A DNA stretch of 64,000 bases from Cucumis sativus (lineage: Eukaryota; Streptophyta; Magnoliopsida; Cucurbitales; Cucurbitaceae): assembly GCF_000004075.3 (NCBI RefSeq), contig NC_026656.2, positions 3,286,001-3,350,000 of the forward strand, read 5' to 3'. Below the pieces are notes generated by a model. The model was not told where the DNA came from and did not search any database. It saw only the letters and a program-made list of their open reading frames with translations. Of the stretch, positions 23,401 through 38,546 are shown piece by piece. Within the stretch, counting starts at the first letter, position 1; each line of letters begins with the position of its first letter. The translations under genes and the position numbers were made by a program.

Positions 23401-26400
23401 AAGATGAAGATCAAACACCGTGAAGTCAATTGGACAAATAATTGCAAATAACCAATGCCTCTCATAATTTGAGAATAACTTGGATGGTAAAGAATAAATA
23501 AAATAATAATAATAATAAATTTTTAAAAGAACTTACAGTGAAGTTTCTTCCATAATAAACACTCTCGCTATCGGTGACAGTAAATTGCCAATCCGGAACA
23601 TATATTCCATAAAGAAGAGCAAAGTAAACAACAAGAATACAAGCTCCAACCAGCCTGCAATTTAAGAAAGAAAATCACCCTCGTTGCAACCAAAAAAAGA
23701 ATAAAGATAACTGATCGATTGTAATGCAAGTGATTACCAATTCCAAAAGTATGACTTGAATATAGAGAAGTGGTTAAATGGTTGAACATTGGATTGTGTT
23801 TTTCTTGAAAGTACTTCCACAAATGCCACAACCAAATATGCAAGAGCAATTCTCTATAAAAGGACTCAAAAATATATTAGCAACTCCTGTAATCATTTTT
23901 TAAAAAAATACCAAGCTTCATATTTAAATACCTGGAGAATGCCAAATAACCTTATCTTTCTCACGTCAACACCATAAGTCAGTTTGTCTGGCGCATGCGA
24001 ATAGCCACCTTAACAAAATAGTTGAGGTAAAGTCAAATTTTGTTAAGGAAAATAAGCTAATTGCATTGGTTACATTTTGTTGTTGGTGATGTTACTGTAG
24101 TATAGAAAAAAAATGACATTCCACAATATAGTGCCAGTAAAAAGAGCCTTTTCAACTAACAACAATAATCAAAAGGTAGAGACCTTAATTTATCACCATT
24201 GCAGTGAAGATCATGACACTGAAAAAAAGGAGGATTAACACGTGAGTGTATGTGCGCATATATGTATGTACATACTGTCTCAAAGAACAACCTACTGTTT
24301 AGTCTTGTTCAAATCTATTATCACTTGAAAAAATCATTCAATTCGAATCCTTTTTCTCTGTTCTTGAGGACGGCAGTTTTCAACTTATTCAAATATAACT
24401 GATAGGTATTTATTTATAAACTACTTCTAGATGAATATTACAGAAGTAGACAAAGTAAACCTAAGAAACCTTCAGGCCCATTCGAGATGGCTATAACTAG
24501 TGGTTCCCAAAAGACTAATAGAAATTCTCTCTATCCAAATACCAATATTCACTGTCAAGACATTATGTAATGACCCATGGAGGTTAGAAAATTCCTAGAT
24601 ACATTGTTAAAGAACTTCCTTGCTCCTCCTAGAATACACTTTTTCTAACCACTTCCTTGCTCCTCCTAGAATACACTTTATCTAACCATTGGTACTAATA
24701 ATAACTGGCTCTACCCGTCATATGTAGAGACTCCCAGTCCCACACAACCCAAGTGAAACACGTCAAGCTTTTCATGCTTGGATTGTCAATAGATGGTCGT
24801 AGAATAACAAAAATTCACAGAAACAATAATCCTCCCACCAGATTTTCACATAAAGTAACCTTTCAGTTATCAAATAGAACATTACAACGGCACAAGATGT
24901 GACATTGAAAAGAAGAGTTTAGCAGGTTGCACCTCAATCTTTAGTGCACTACACTAAAAGTAGAAGAGTTGGAGTCAAAACTGACCTTGTAATAGAAGGC
25001 CCCAAAATAGGAGCTTTAAAGTTCGAAGAGTGACCTTTTCAATGGCCATAAGTTGGTTAGGTATTCTCTATAAATAAAACCAGACAAGAAATGGAGAACA
25101 GTGTTAAAACATCCACCCATACATTGCTGTCAAGAAAACAATGTTTTAAAAAGCTATTGAGGCTTACACCTTGAGGCTTGCCTCAAGGCAAGGCTCTAAG
25201 TTTTATCCTCGAGACTTATGCCTTTGTTGAACCATAAGAGGTACACCTTTGCATAAACACACTGAAGCTTAAAATCTCTGTCTCGCCTAGTGATTAGAAA
25301 AATAATAGTGATTTGCCTAATTCTTCAAAAATATTAAGGTTTGAGTTTTGACAATTTGAACTGGGACTATTTTGCTGAAAGCAAACATATATAGTATAAA
25401 TCAATGCTATTACTAATAATAGCAGTATTGATAATGATAAAGATGTCCCTTTAGAGTTTTTTATTAAGTGAACATTGTGGAGGTGAAGTTTTTTTTTACA
25501 CTTTTATATGACTATCATGTTTAGCAATACTTGATCACACCAATTTAGGTTTTATAAAATATATTTAACTCATTGTTTGAGGCTTACGCCTCCTACCGCC
25601 TTGAGGCTTATGCCTCACCTCTTGGAAAGGAAAAGCCTCAAGGCTGCCTTTAGCTTTTTAAAACATTGCAAGAAAAAAAATTATTTTGAAAGAGCTGAAC
25701 CTTCAGGGCGAGTGCAATGGCCATCCCAACAATGAACAAGAAAAAAGGCATCACAAAATCCGCAAGATTACAACCATACCATGGTGCATGACCAATCATA
25801 GGCCATTCTCCCCCGGCATCATCAACCAAAATCATCAACTACAAGCACCATAAACATTGAAGAGCCCGATAAATAAAATGCCAAATGTTAAGAAGCTCAA
25901 TGATAAATTAATTAATTATATAAGCATCAATATGATATTTGAGTATTCAAAGAGTTCTACATGAAAGTGATTATCAATTCTAGTACGTACAACTTGACCA
26001 AGTACTCTAAAGACCTGAAGACAAATGGTCGATTCCATCAGACTATGATTGTTTGTACTCAACTCTAGTTCCTTCAACAGTGGCACCAAACCACAGGTCA
26101 AAATAATCATAAGCCAACAAGTCCACATCAACCCAACAGTCAAATTATTCTAGTCATACCAAAGGCTGCTGACAACCTCATCAAAAGAGCTCTCTTCCCC
26201 TCAATTTCTTGTTCATCACCTAACAAGCCAGATTAATCCTTATACGTTTCCTTTCTTTGTACACTTTCAAAGTAATTCCCATCACTCTTGTGGCCGGTAC
26301 TTATCAACGATTCAAAGTTTTCAAAATACTACAGCAATGATGATTGAGTAATGTTTCAAAAATTAGTATAAAGAAACAAAATTGTGTGGTCCCAAGTTTC

Positions 26401-27479
26401 TCCAATGAAATTAATGCAATCTAGCATAAAATAGTTTAAAACTCAAAAAATAAAATAAAATGCTAATACAAGAGAATAGCCCTCCATAAAGTATAAATAG
26501 AGCATGGTTAACCAACTATGGCAACGTTTGATAATCATTGGGTTTTCAAGTTTCATCTTTGAAAATTAAATTTAAAAATACTACTTCCAAACACAATAAG
26601 TTTCTTTGTTGTTTTATCTAATTCCTACCAATATTTTCAAAATCCAAACGAAGTTTTAGAAACTAAAAATTGGTTTTTAAAAATTTATTTTTGTGTTTTT
26701 TGAGTTTGTGTTATAGTCAAAATAATTCTTTGAGATAGATGAAGAACCATAGTAAAAGAAATAGTCCTCACAAACACAGATTCAAAAAAACCAAAAACAA
26801 GATAGTAATCAGTACTATATCAAAGACAACTTAACTATGCAACTGCTAACCAATTATCAACTAACAACTAGAAAAGCTACTGCTGATTATATACGCGTAC
26901 ATTATAACTATTTTTACTAAATTTTCTCTTGTATCGTCCAATAATCCATCAAATGACCAAAGGAACTTTTAAATCACCCATTTGACCCAAAAGCTTAAGT
27001 TTATGGAGGAAGGCAAATTTGATTAAATATCATCTAAAACTCCCCTCACTTGTGCACTAAAATACAAAGAAGACCCAAGTAAGGAAAATGACCCGAAGAG
27101 GACCTAAAAGTTAAGTTTATGGATGAAGACGAATTTAATTATACATCATTTAGCTGAGGCGGCGGGAGAACAGAGGAAAGAGAAGTACCGCAACGGTGAG
27201 ACCTCGGAAGATATCAAGCGACGCAAGACGCTTAGATTTCACCGGTTTTGGGAGCAAAGCATCGGAATCAACCGAGATAAGGCGGTGGGGGTGGTGAGAA
27301 GTGGAATCGGGCTTGATTTCTTCCATGGAAATGAGCTGCAAAAGTGAAGTGATGAATTAGCTCAACTGAAGCTAAAAAGAGAGTGAATGATTGAAATGTA
27401 AGAAGAGAAAAGTGAAACTAATTACAGGTTGAGAAATCTCGTTTGGACTGTTGTTACCATGATCCATGGTGGGGCTCAT
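20480..27479 (-). CDS. Heparan-alpha-glucosaminide N-acetyltransferase-like multipass membrane protein
   Basis: Fourteen exons on the minus strand: 27479-27426, 27335-27189, 25838-25701, 25067-24986, 24008-23932, 23853-23738, 23654-23537, 23298-23182, 23077-22986, 22539-22473, 21743-21662, 21561-21470, 21329-21186 and 20626-20480, giving 490 residues. After a hydrophilic N-terminus, RLASLDIFRGLTVALMI opens the conserved first membrane segment. IGHAPWYGCNLADFV follows, whose His84 aligns with the proposed acetyl-carrying His of human HGSNAT. About ten membrane segments follow, with a cysteine-rich luminal stretch (VACGVRGNLDPPCNAVGYIDR…CTENSPYAGSF) and the C-terminal WIGMNAMLVYV and YWIKKHLF segments. 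The human enzyme transfers acetyl from cytosolic acetyl-CoA to luminal glucosamine. Plants lack heparan sulfate, so the plant substrate is unknown. One intron carries a MITE 33 bp from an exon. Confidence 0.93.
24614..24687. repeat. 37-bp tandem duplication in intron
   Basis: Units 24614-24650 and 24651-24687 differ at one position; each begins 'acttccttgctcctcctag'. They lie inside the 977-bp intron 24009-24985 of the acetyltransferase-like gene. Confidence 0.88.
25139..25668. mobile_element. Non-autonomous hAT-type MITE with 8-bp target duplication
   Basis: It begins CAATGTTTTAAAAAGCTA and ends with the exact reverse complement, an 18-bp terminal inverted repeat. It is flanked on both sides by the direct repeat CAAGAAAA (25131-25138 and 25669-25676). 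Subterminal regions carry several 'gaggcttacgcctc'-like inverted words. There is no open frame for a transposase. The 8-bp duplication and the CA…TG ends point to the hAT superfamily. The host intron (25068-25700) would be about 95 bp without it, and the insertion lies about 25-32 bp after the splice donor. Confidence 0.92.
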
Positions 27480-29475
27480 GAAATAGAGCTCCAGTGATTT
27501 TTCTTGAAATGGATCTAAAAAGGAAAGAAAAGCTTTAAAGATTGAAGGCTATGGCTTTGTTTGTGAGTTAATGCAGCAAAGCCAAAGTTGTTCTTCCTCC
27601 TCATGCGGGTGCGGGTCTTTTCTTAATGTGTTCTATGAATGGATATTAATTAATTACTGGTTTGGTTTACAACTCAAATCTTTTTTCCAAAATAACTTAA
27701 ACTCAACTAACAATAATTCTTTCATCTTCGATAACGTTCTTTCAAAGTTTTTTTTTCAACACCCTATTGCTTTCCTTTTTATTAGCTATTTGACACTTGT
27801 TTATCCAAAAGAAATAAATTTGTACATTTTAATCAAGGTGTACGAAATAAAGAAGAAGAAAGCTGAAAAATAAAAGCATTAGATGATTTTAAACACTTGC
27901 ATAATTTATCAAAATTGTACGAGTTATGTGTGAGCCGTTTTCTTTTTATTTTACTAGTTATCATTTTCGTGTGTTTAAAAATGATTTTGATTTTGAAATT
28001 TTGTGAAATTGTATGTTTTAAATTAAAATTTTGGTTAACAAAAAGATGGGTGTAAACTAAGAATTGACAATTTAAAATAAACATGCGAACACATGTATGA
28101 AGAAAAAAAAATAGAACAACTATATAGTTTATTTTAAAATTGGTTCTATATATTATCTGTTGTAAAGTTTGGTGAATTTTTTTTTATATATAATTTAGTC
28201 AACTTTTTTGTATGAAAACATTTATATCTATGTATTGTTTGGTATAGAAGGTTTTGAAAGATATTAGAAATGGTCTATGAGTTAATTTGATTGCTATGAT
28301 TTAACAAGAAATATGAGTTAATTTGATTGGTGTGACTTAACAAGAAAAATGAAGCTGGTTGATTGAGGTGATACATTTTTGTTGAGCTAGAGAAATTCTA
28401 TGCTTTCCAAACTTGCCATTTGGTATGAAAAATGGTTTAGAATAGTCTTAAAAATTTGATGTGATCAGTTGAGTGATAAATTTTAAACGAGGAGACAATT
28501 TTATACTTATATAATATTGTATTCATACTTTGAAATTTTTGTAGTTCTATATTTTTATAAAATACAAGGTCTTTAGATTAAAAAGAAAAGTTATAAAAGA
28601 GGTAAAGAAAATGCATACTTGTGAGAACAAGAAAGGTGAAATAGGCAAGAATACATTTTTCTTTCAATTTTCTAAGTAGCTTTGGAGGTCTCAATTTCAT
28701 GGGAATGTTGGTAGAAATATTAATAAAACATCGAATTCAATAAATATTTCTAAAAAAGTTATATAAATAGCTATGTCACACATATTAAGCTAGTTAAAAT
28801 ATTTATATTTAAATTTTGTTAATGATTTCTTATGCTTCGTTATTTTTTCATGAAATTATGAAAATGTTGATTCACTTGGTAAAATATCGAATGCGTAGTA
28901 ATGCAACAATATCGAAGGAAATGTCAACATGTTGAAGAAATACAACAACCACAACTATCAGTCCACCACATGGTTTTTTGCAATTTGCCAAAGGAAAGTC
29001 TCATTTTACAAAAGTAAAGAGGAATTAGAATTATATGGTCTTTGTCAGGGAATTTTAAACAAACAAGCACTGATGGACTGTTAATGAAGTAAGAAAAACA
29101 AAAAGGCAAATAGAAGGTGAAAAGAACTAGAAGAAGGAAGCAAACACTTGTACAATCTATTTCAGAATCAAATGCAATACATCAAACAAAAACACATGAC
29201 CATCACTTTACAAATTATAAGTAAGTACTTACAAACGGTAGCACGCACCTGTTGCGCTCGCAGCTATACAACTCACAAGAATGAATACTACTACAAGGAA
29301 GACATCGAAACGAGGAACCAAATATCGAGGAAAGTGGAAAAAAATAAGGAAACTAACTCTAAAGGCAGAGTTATGTGATTTAGGAGCAAACGAAAGGGGA
29401 ATGGAATGAGAATAGTGTCTTTGTTTTTTACCTGTAAAAGTGAACAAAGATACTGAGATTTTGATGTTTGTGGAT
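27480..29475. other. Intergenic, AT-rich
   Basis: 2 kb between the acetyltransferase-like promoter side and the 3' end of the capping-protein gene. It contains a 36-bp tandem duplication at 28276-28347 and only small unconvincing open frames. Confidence 0.6.
28276..28347. repeat. 36-bp tandem duplication
   Basis: Units 28276-28311 and 28312-28347 share 'tatgagttaatttgattg' and 'ttaacaagaaa', with a few differences. Confidence 0.85.
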
Positions 29476-32400
29476 TTACTTTCCAATTCCGAGTTCTTTA
29501 GCAATGTCTCTTGTTAAGCTGAATTGTGAGGTATTGTGCCATGGAAATAGGGTCCGAGTAACGGGAAGCTTCCTTCGAAGATCCTACAATGCACGATAAG
29601 ATGGTTAAAATCAATGAAGTAGGCATGCTTGGGAGTGATTTTAGAATGGTTAAAAGCACTTTTGTCATGTTTAAAATTACTCCGAAACACACCTTTAATC
29701 ACTCAAAATCAATTAAATGTATAATTTACACACTTTTAAACGCAATTTTCATGATATTAAAATTGATTTGGAATGTATAAAAACATTTTCGGAGTGGTTT
29801 TGAAAATGATAAAAGTAATTTTTCCAAGACATTGCATAGGATTGACAAACTCATTCTATTTTTTGAGTTATTAGTATTATTATTATCATATTTACAGTTC
29901 AGGACAAAAATAAGATAAAGATCAAAATGACTTCTTCACTTCCTTGAGTCAAGAATATTTTTAAAATTTCTCTCCCTCCAACTTTTACTAGGATCAGATG
30001 GTGAAAAGATTATGGGATAACAGACGAAATTCATTTCACATAACAAAACAAATTTTACTCCAATGAAGGGCTCTAGAAATGCAAAAGCTTTTCACCCAAG
30101 AGCAAAATAGTACCTTGAAGGTGGTATCTGGCAAGTTTGAATAGGATGTCTGTCGAACAAAGAAGCATTAGTTAAAATTCCTAGAAACCCCAATAACTAA
30201 TAATGATTAGGGATTTACAAAGAACCTCAAGAGATACTAAGTATTCTGCTTCGTGATGACGAATAATATTGGCTATAGCAGCTGCACAATCTTCAGGAGC
30301 CTAAAACAAATGTAACAAATATCAACAATTTGAAAAGCGAGCTCATGCCCTATTTAAGCTGAGAAAAAATGAAAAAATCTGATGGACAAATTGAAAATTT
30401 TGATAGAATAAATGAAAATTTCATTTCACATGATCATGCTGCACTGCCTATTGGGATGTCCAATGCTCTATACAAACTGATGTAAAAAGCAAAAAAAGCA
30501 ACCAAACGTTTGACTCCATCTAAGGTAACCATACTAACTAGAAATAATAACTAAAAAGAAATTTTCAAATGTGTCATGACCTGTAGGACAGTTGAATCGT
30601 TACATTCATGCTTCGCATCTAATTGAACATTTCCCTCTTCAAAGTAATGGGCACCCACCTGAAGAGAGTTGAGAGAAAAGAGCCCCAAAATACAGAATGT
30701 TGAGGTTTTAATAAAACATTAAAATAAATAAAGTTGAAATCCAAGAAATGAGAGAGTGAGAAAGAGACACAAATATATAGTGCACTTGGATTAAGTAACA
30801 GAAAATACCTGCATTTTCCCTTTTATTTCAAGGGATTGAAAATCACTTTTGAACTCAATATTCCACGTAGAACGCCAGCTTCCATTACTGCACAAGAATG
30901 TAAACAGGCAACAAATAAAATGAATTGAACTTACTCTGCAAAATGACTCGTCAACACTAATGAATTGAAATGTCATCAGCAACAAATGAACCAAAAGCAT
31001 CACATATGCTGTAACTAAAATAAATTCAATATAGCCACGTGATGATACTTAATTATTCAAAACCTGCGTATCACAAAAAGTAAAGAAAGAGAAAAAGTAC
31101 AAGAACATGAAAGACAAATAAACGAGCCAAGAAGTTAGTTGCTAAGGAATATAATGATGATTAGATTATGCACGCACCAGAAGTTCTGAGGGCTATGTCT
31201 AGCAGCAGCAATAACCACAGCAAGCTCAAAATCAGATTCAGGTCCCTCTGCGTCTTTTCCATTTACACAGTAAACTGAGCAAACACCTTTTGGATATGCT
31301 TCCCCAACATATCGAGAAACTTCCATATCTACAGCATATCTGCCATAACATAGAACACAAAATAATGAAAAGACATGTTCAGGTTTATTTACTTTAGTTT
31401 GTTTCATTTTGTCCCATATTTTCAATTCCATACTCTCTTCAAAGTCTAATCAATGGTTGTGGCTCATCTTTCAGGGATAACCAAGACAATTTTTAGGTGT
31501 ATGATCCTCACTTGACCTGGAATGGTCGATGTCTGCTAAAAAATGGCTCAATATTTTACAAATATGTTATAGAAGTACATATATTTGTTGTTCAACAAAG
31601 GAGAAATTTTAGACAGCTTGATATAAGCACTATCCATTTCAAGGAGACCGCATAGTCCTAATTGCTTGATCCTACTATATTTTATTACATGACCCATATC
31701 AGCCATTAGCTTAAAAAGTAGTGGTTTCATATGCTGCAAATTTTAAAACTCACATCCACCAAATCATTTAACATTAGAAATCTCCAACAAGGATGGTTAC
31801 TAATTTTCAGTTCTTCAAACTGCAAATTTTAAAGCCTACCGAAATTCCTCAACATATGCAGAGGGGAGTTCTTCATCCAGCGCATGTCTCACTTCAGTGC
31901 ATACCTAAGCCAATTAACCACCAAATTAACAAAAACAGATCGAATAATATAACAACTTAGAAAGCTGGATTCAAACGAGAAAGAGGGGACAGGGAAGTAT
32001 AGAGGTAAGTAATTTTCATGAATTTAGTTGCCACATTGTCAATAGAATAAATCAGAAGACGTGACTCAATAACATGTAACTAACAATTTGGCCTAAGTTT
32101 TCATGCATAATTAAATAGACAGGTTTTCTGATTTTGTTAATACGGATTAAATCAACAGACAATGTCTAAGATATGTAACATCAACTAAGAATACCCATGG
32201 TATTGACCTTAAAATGGCAAACAAAGTAGAAATACTCAAGTTCCTACAGTAAGTAAATAACTTCTATAGACAATCTTGTGATCATGCTTTCTTCCTTTCT
32301 CCACGTCAAAAGAAAGTAAAAAGATAATTTCACGTTTAGCCATTTAGAAGTATTATACTCTTAAGTCCATAAAATGGTTACTCTGCTTAGATTGATTCAG

Positions 32401-33344
32401 ACTGAACCCGTACCTGTTTGATATTATCTATTATAGCAACTTGTGCAGTTCTTGGATCAAGGAACTCGTTTTCTTCAAGCTCATTGAACGGTGTAATAAT
32501 CACCTGAATTCATCACATGAGAGAACTGAGAAGCATAAAGAAAACAAGATAATTAATGTGAAAGCTTTCTAGAACTTAATTCCAAGATAATTATAATCAG
32601 ATTCTCCTTTCACAAATTGTTAGAATGCTTAATTTTTTAATACTTACAACCACCTACTGAACTGAATACCTATATCAGTTTGTTTCACTAGATATGCACG
32701 AAATCGTGCCGAGTAACTCCATTTTGTGAAGTTTTTGCATCTATCTGGACGGGGCTGGAGAGTATTTCATTTAACTTCCAAGAAAAAACAGCATAACAAT
32801 GCCAAAACCACACAAAAGTGCCAGAAAACACTATTTTAAATTGAAATTTAACAAAAGCAAACCTGATACATGAAGTAAAAACAAGATGCAGTTTCTTCAC
32901 GCCACTCACTACAATTATCTCGAATCCACAAAAACTAATTCCCAACCTTATCCGCAATGAAAAGAGCAGCACAAAAACATTATCCGTATAAGAAACTTAC
33001 ATCTCCTACTCGACCAGGCATTTCAATACAAATCATATGTGATTTATTGTACTGAGGAAAAGCTTCAGATGCTGCCTCGTGGTACAACTCATCGTCGTTC
33101 AAAATTTTCTTCACATCTGAAAATTAATAAACACGAAACATCAAATACACAATTCGAACAACAACAATCACCGAAATGACCGTACACAATGCATATACAA
33201 AATTACACATCTACGTGAACAGAAATGTAACTATTGACGACCTTTGGCGACGAATTGGATTTCTCCGGCTGGAGCGTTTAGGAGAAACCACTTCGCGATC
33301 TCCTTCTTCTGCTCGTCGCTGAGCTCCACTTCTTCATCGGCCAT
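29476..33344 (-). CDS. CPA: F-actin-capping protein subunit alpha
   Basis: Ten exons on the minus strand: 33344-33242, 33116-33001, 32503-32414, 31904-31840, 31339-31178, 30887-30809, 30658-30581, 30300-30226, 30149-30114 and 29583-29476, giving 303 residues, the usual size of plant CPA. It starts MADEEVELSDEQKKEIAKWF, with the acidic leader and the KWFLLNAPAGEI segment. The middle has YAVDMEVSRYVGEAYPKG and the signature NGSWRSTWNIEF. The C-terminal amphipathic tail (SQFSLTRDIAKELGIGK) corresponds to the alpha tentacle. With the beta subunit it forms a heterodimer that caps actin filament barbed ends in the cytosol. The beta gene is not in this window. The reading frame is intact throughout. 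Confidence 0.96.
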
Positions 33345-33551
33345 TGCCGAAAAATAGAAATTCGTTTAGCCGATTTTTCAAATGAACTGAAACTGAAGGA
33401 GGGAGAGAGGGTGGAGCGGTGTAAAAGGAGAAAACAGTCTGAGCTGTAATGGGTCGGGTTTTTATCTGACCCGGTTTTCCTGGACCGGCTCGTAATATGA
33501 TTCCGACGTGTCGTAATGTGTCAGAGGAAGGTCGTAGGTGCCTTTTATGTC

Positions 33552-33568
33552 TGGGCTGGGCCCAGCCC
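33552..33568. promoter_or_regulatory. Palindromic Site II motif, CPA promoter
   Basis: CTGGGCTGGGCCCAGCCCA, about 210 bp upstream of the CPA ATG, contains overlapping TGGGCT/TGGGCC words on both strands. This is the same element type as in the RPT5 promoter. Confidence 0.6.
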
Positions 33569-33660
33569 AACTATGGTGTCGAAAGTGGAACTTCGATTTG
33601 TCGTTTAAAAATAAAATGGAGCATTATTTTATGAGTAAATTTTAAGCTTTTCCCCACTTG

Positions 33661-33712
33661 GTAAAATTATTGCTTGGACCCACTTGGTAAAATTATTGCT
33701 TGGACCCACTTG
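33661..33712. repeat. 26-bp tandem duplication
   Basis: Units 33661-33686 and 33687-33712 are identical ('gtaaaattattgcttggacc…cacttg') and are preceded by a partial third copy ('cccacttg'). Confidence 0.9.
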
Positions 33713-36481
33713 AGTAAGATTGTAGGATTAAATTTGAAATGTACACTTTACTTTACTTTTAGATAAATGTCCACCAAAATATTGCGATGAATATGTCTGC
33801 AAAAGTTGGCCAAAACCAATTAAGATAAGGAGAATGTGGAGAACTGAATACATGTGAGATTGTAAAGTTTTGTGTGCAACAACATGTACAAAAGAATTCC
33901 TAAGCGATAACCTCAACACGTTACCATAATCATTCGGTTTCGTAGTTAAGATGGAAACATTATCATTCATGATAATATTGGTTCGATAAAAATACGAAAA
34001 TCTTGAAAATTCAATACAATTGCTTACATAGTACACATCAACGATTGTTAAAATAATTGTTAATTCGTTGATATATTTATAAATGAAAGTTTTGATATTA
34101 ATTTTGAAGATTAATCTATATCTCTAGTTTACTTATAAGTATACATGAAATGTTAAACAAGAGATCATGTATTAACTCCAATATGAATAGGTATATACCA
34201 ATAATAAAGTCTATAACTTACTTTTGAAGTAAAACCAACATATTTATTTACAATAATGGTTATAATTTTTCTAGTTACAATAAAATCCATCAGTGTCAAT
34301 TTTTGTTTAGGGTTTGTGTAATGTTTGATCCAAAACATACATTCGGCTAAGATTTCTATAATGTTTATATAAGATTTGAACTTAACTAATATATATCGAG
34401 ATGTGGATCCTAGGGGTCAAAAGTGTGGATCCCATAACAAAGTAATATTGAGCTAAGCTCGTTGATAAGATGTATTGTCTTGACAATAGAGTTGGTTGTC
34501 CCCTCGAGTTTATAACTTTTCACATCAGTATATATGCTACATATGTAGAATGAGTTGTCCTAATTAACATTGATTTAACTTAATTGTCTTTTCAACAACT
34601 TGATTGACCTCGATTCATCTCTTTTGATTCTCAATCATCCACCTTAGCTCAAATGTATTTCCTAGCGAGGTTCGTGGCCTATATGAGCTTAGTTTTGTGA
34701 CTATACTAGTTTACGTGGGTTGCTTAACTTTAAACCATGTTGTTATTTAGAAAGTGTGTTTATTGTTGTAAATAATATAAAAGGTAGTGAAATTGAATAT
34801 AAACAGAATAAGCATATTGGTATATTGCTAATGTTTGATTTGAACTTATTAAGGACTCAAAAATAGTCATTGTTGAGAAAACTTATACATTTATAGAGTT
34901 TTGAGAAAAGAAAGATTGCTTGAAAATTTAAATATTAATATGTTAGTTTAAATCATATACTTCACATTATATCGAGAGGGGGGAGATTTAAACATGAAAC
35001 CTATTGTTTACGGGTACATATAGGTGTCAGTTAAGCTTATTTCATGCTAGTATTTCACCTTATATTTCATATTAACGTTCAAATTTAATCAATATTATTA
35101 AGTATCAATCACTCTTCAACTTATATTAATACGTTTAATAGTTCAATTTAAGTTAAGTTATATGGAAAGTATTAAATCAAAACCATAAATAAAATTATTG
35201 TTGTTAAGTTTTGAATATAATTTCAATTTAGTTAAGAAGGCTTAAAAAAATGTTAAATGTGTTTTTGTTTTCTTTTAACATTTACATTTTTAATACTATT
35301 TTTTTCTAAATACTTTGTTTTGAATATTTGTTATTGACTTTTATTAATTAATTTGAAATTACTATAAAATAAAATTAAAGTAATAAAAATCATTACAAAT
35401 CTTTTAATTATTTAAAATCAGTTAACAAATTAAGAAAAAGGAGTGAAAAACCAAAACTAAAATTTAAATAACAAACACTTTATATGATAAATTTTTATAA
35501 ATATAACAAAATCAAAAAATATATTTGTTTGATAATCTCACTAACTCTTAATGGGCTAAGTGGACGCTGGCCGTGATGACACTCATCCCACTAAGAAAAA
35601 TTGAATGGAGAATAATTTTACTAATAGTTAATGGATTGTGAGATATTGGGCTTAGATGATCCAATTACTTGCATAAATTTCAAGAGTTTATAAAACGAGA
35701 TTTTTTTGCCATTTTTATTTCATTTACTTAAAAAACTATCGAGTCTTTTTTCCTAATTATTTACCTTTCCTAAAATTTCATCTCTCTTATTCAATTTTTT
35801 TTTTCCTTCTGTCCCACAACCCGGTTCTTCGTATAGATAAACTTTAGGGGGTGGTTTGAGTTTTTGATTTGAGAAATTTCTAGTGACTCGAAAACTAAAA
35901 GGGTTATTCATTGTAAAACTCTAATTCTTATAATTTAGAGTATTGCATGCTATCTAGATGTAATTAGAAAGTCGACCAATTTTTTTAAATATTGCATGTT
36001 TCTCATTCCTTTTCATACGCATATATATTTTTTTAAAAATTAATGATTTTTTGTTATCAATCAATAAATATGGTATTATTTTTAAAAAATGTTATTTGGT
36101 TATAAAAGATGTTAAAAAAAAATTGAATATTGGTTATAAATATTTATCGATTTGTTATACTTATAAAAAAATATTTTAAAATTAAAATTAAACTTAAAAT
36201 TGAAGACCGAAAATGTCTGTAATAAATAACAATAAACCAACAAAAATGTATTGTTCTTTTATTTTATTTTATTTTAAAAAGTTTAGATTATGAAACCCCG
36301 AAACTAAATTTCAAAATACATAGAGAGACACGTGTACGGTGAGGATTGATCTTCTGAAGATAGGTTAAACCCGCCGATGCACATATTTGCCCCAGTATTC
36401 TTTAAAAACCCTAAGAACCATTTGCTTCACTCTTAGCCGTCGCCGTCGCTCAAGACAAGGGTTTCTCCACCAAAAGCTCCA
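33713..36481. other. Intergenic, AT-rich; RPL18 leader at right end
   Basis: About 2.8 kb with no recognisable gene, between divergently transcribed CPA and RPL18. The last about 130 bp hold the RPL18 promoter and leader with a telo-box. No transposon termini were recognised. Confidence 0.6.
36406..36414 (+). promoter_or_regulatory. telo-box (AAACCCTAA) of RPL18 promoter
   Basis: AAACCCTAA lies 68 bp upstream of the RPL18 ATG. This motif is a known hallmark of plant ribosomal-protein promoters. Confidence 0.75.
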
Positions 36482-38546
<2,065 letters not shown>

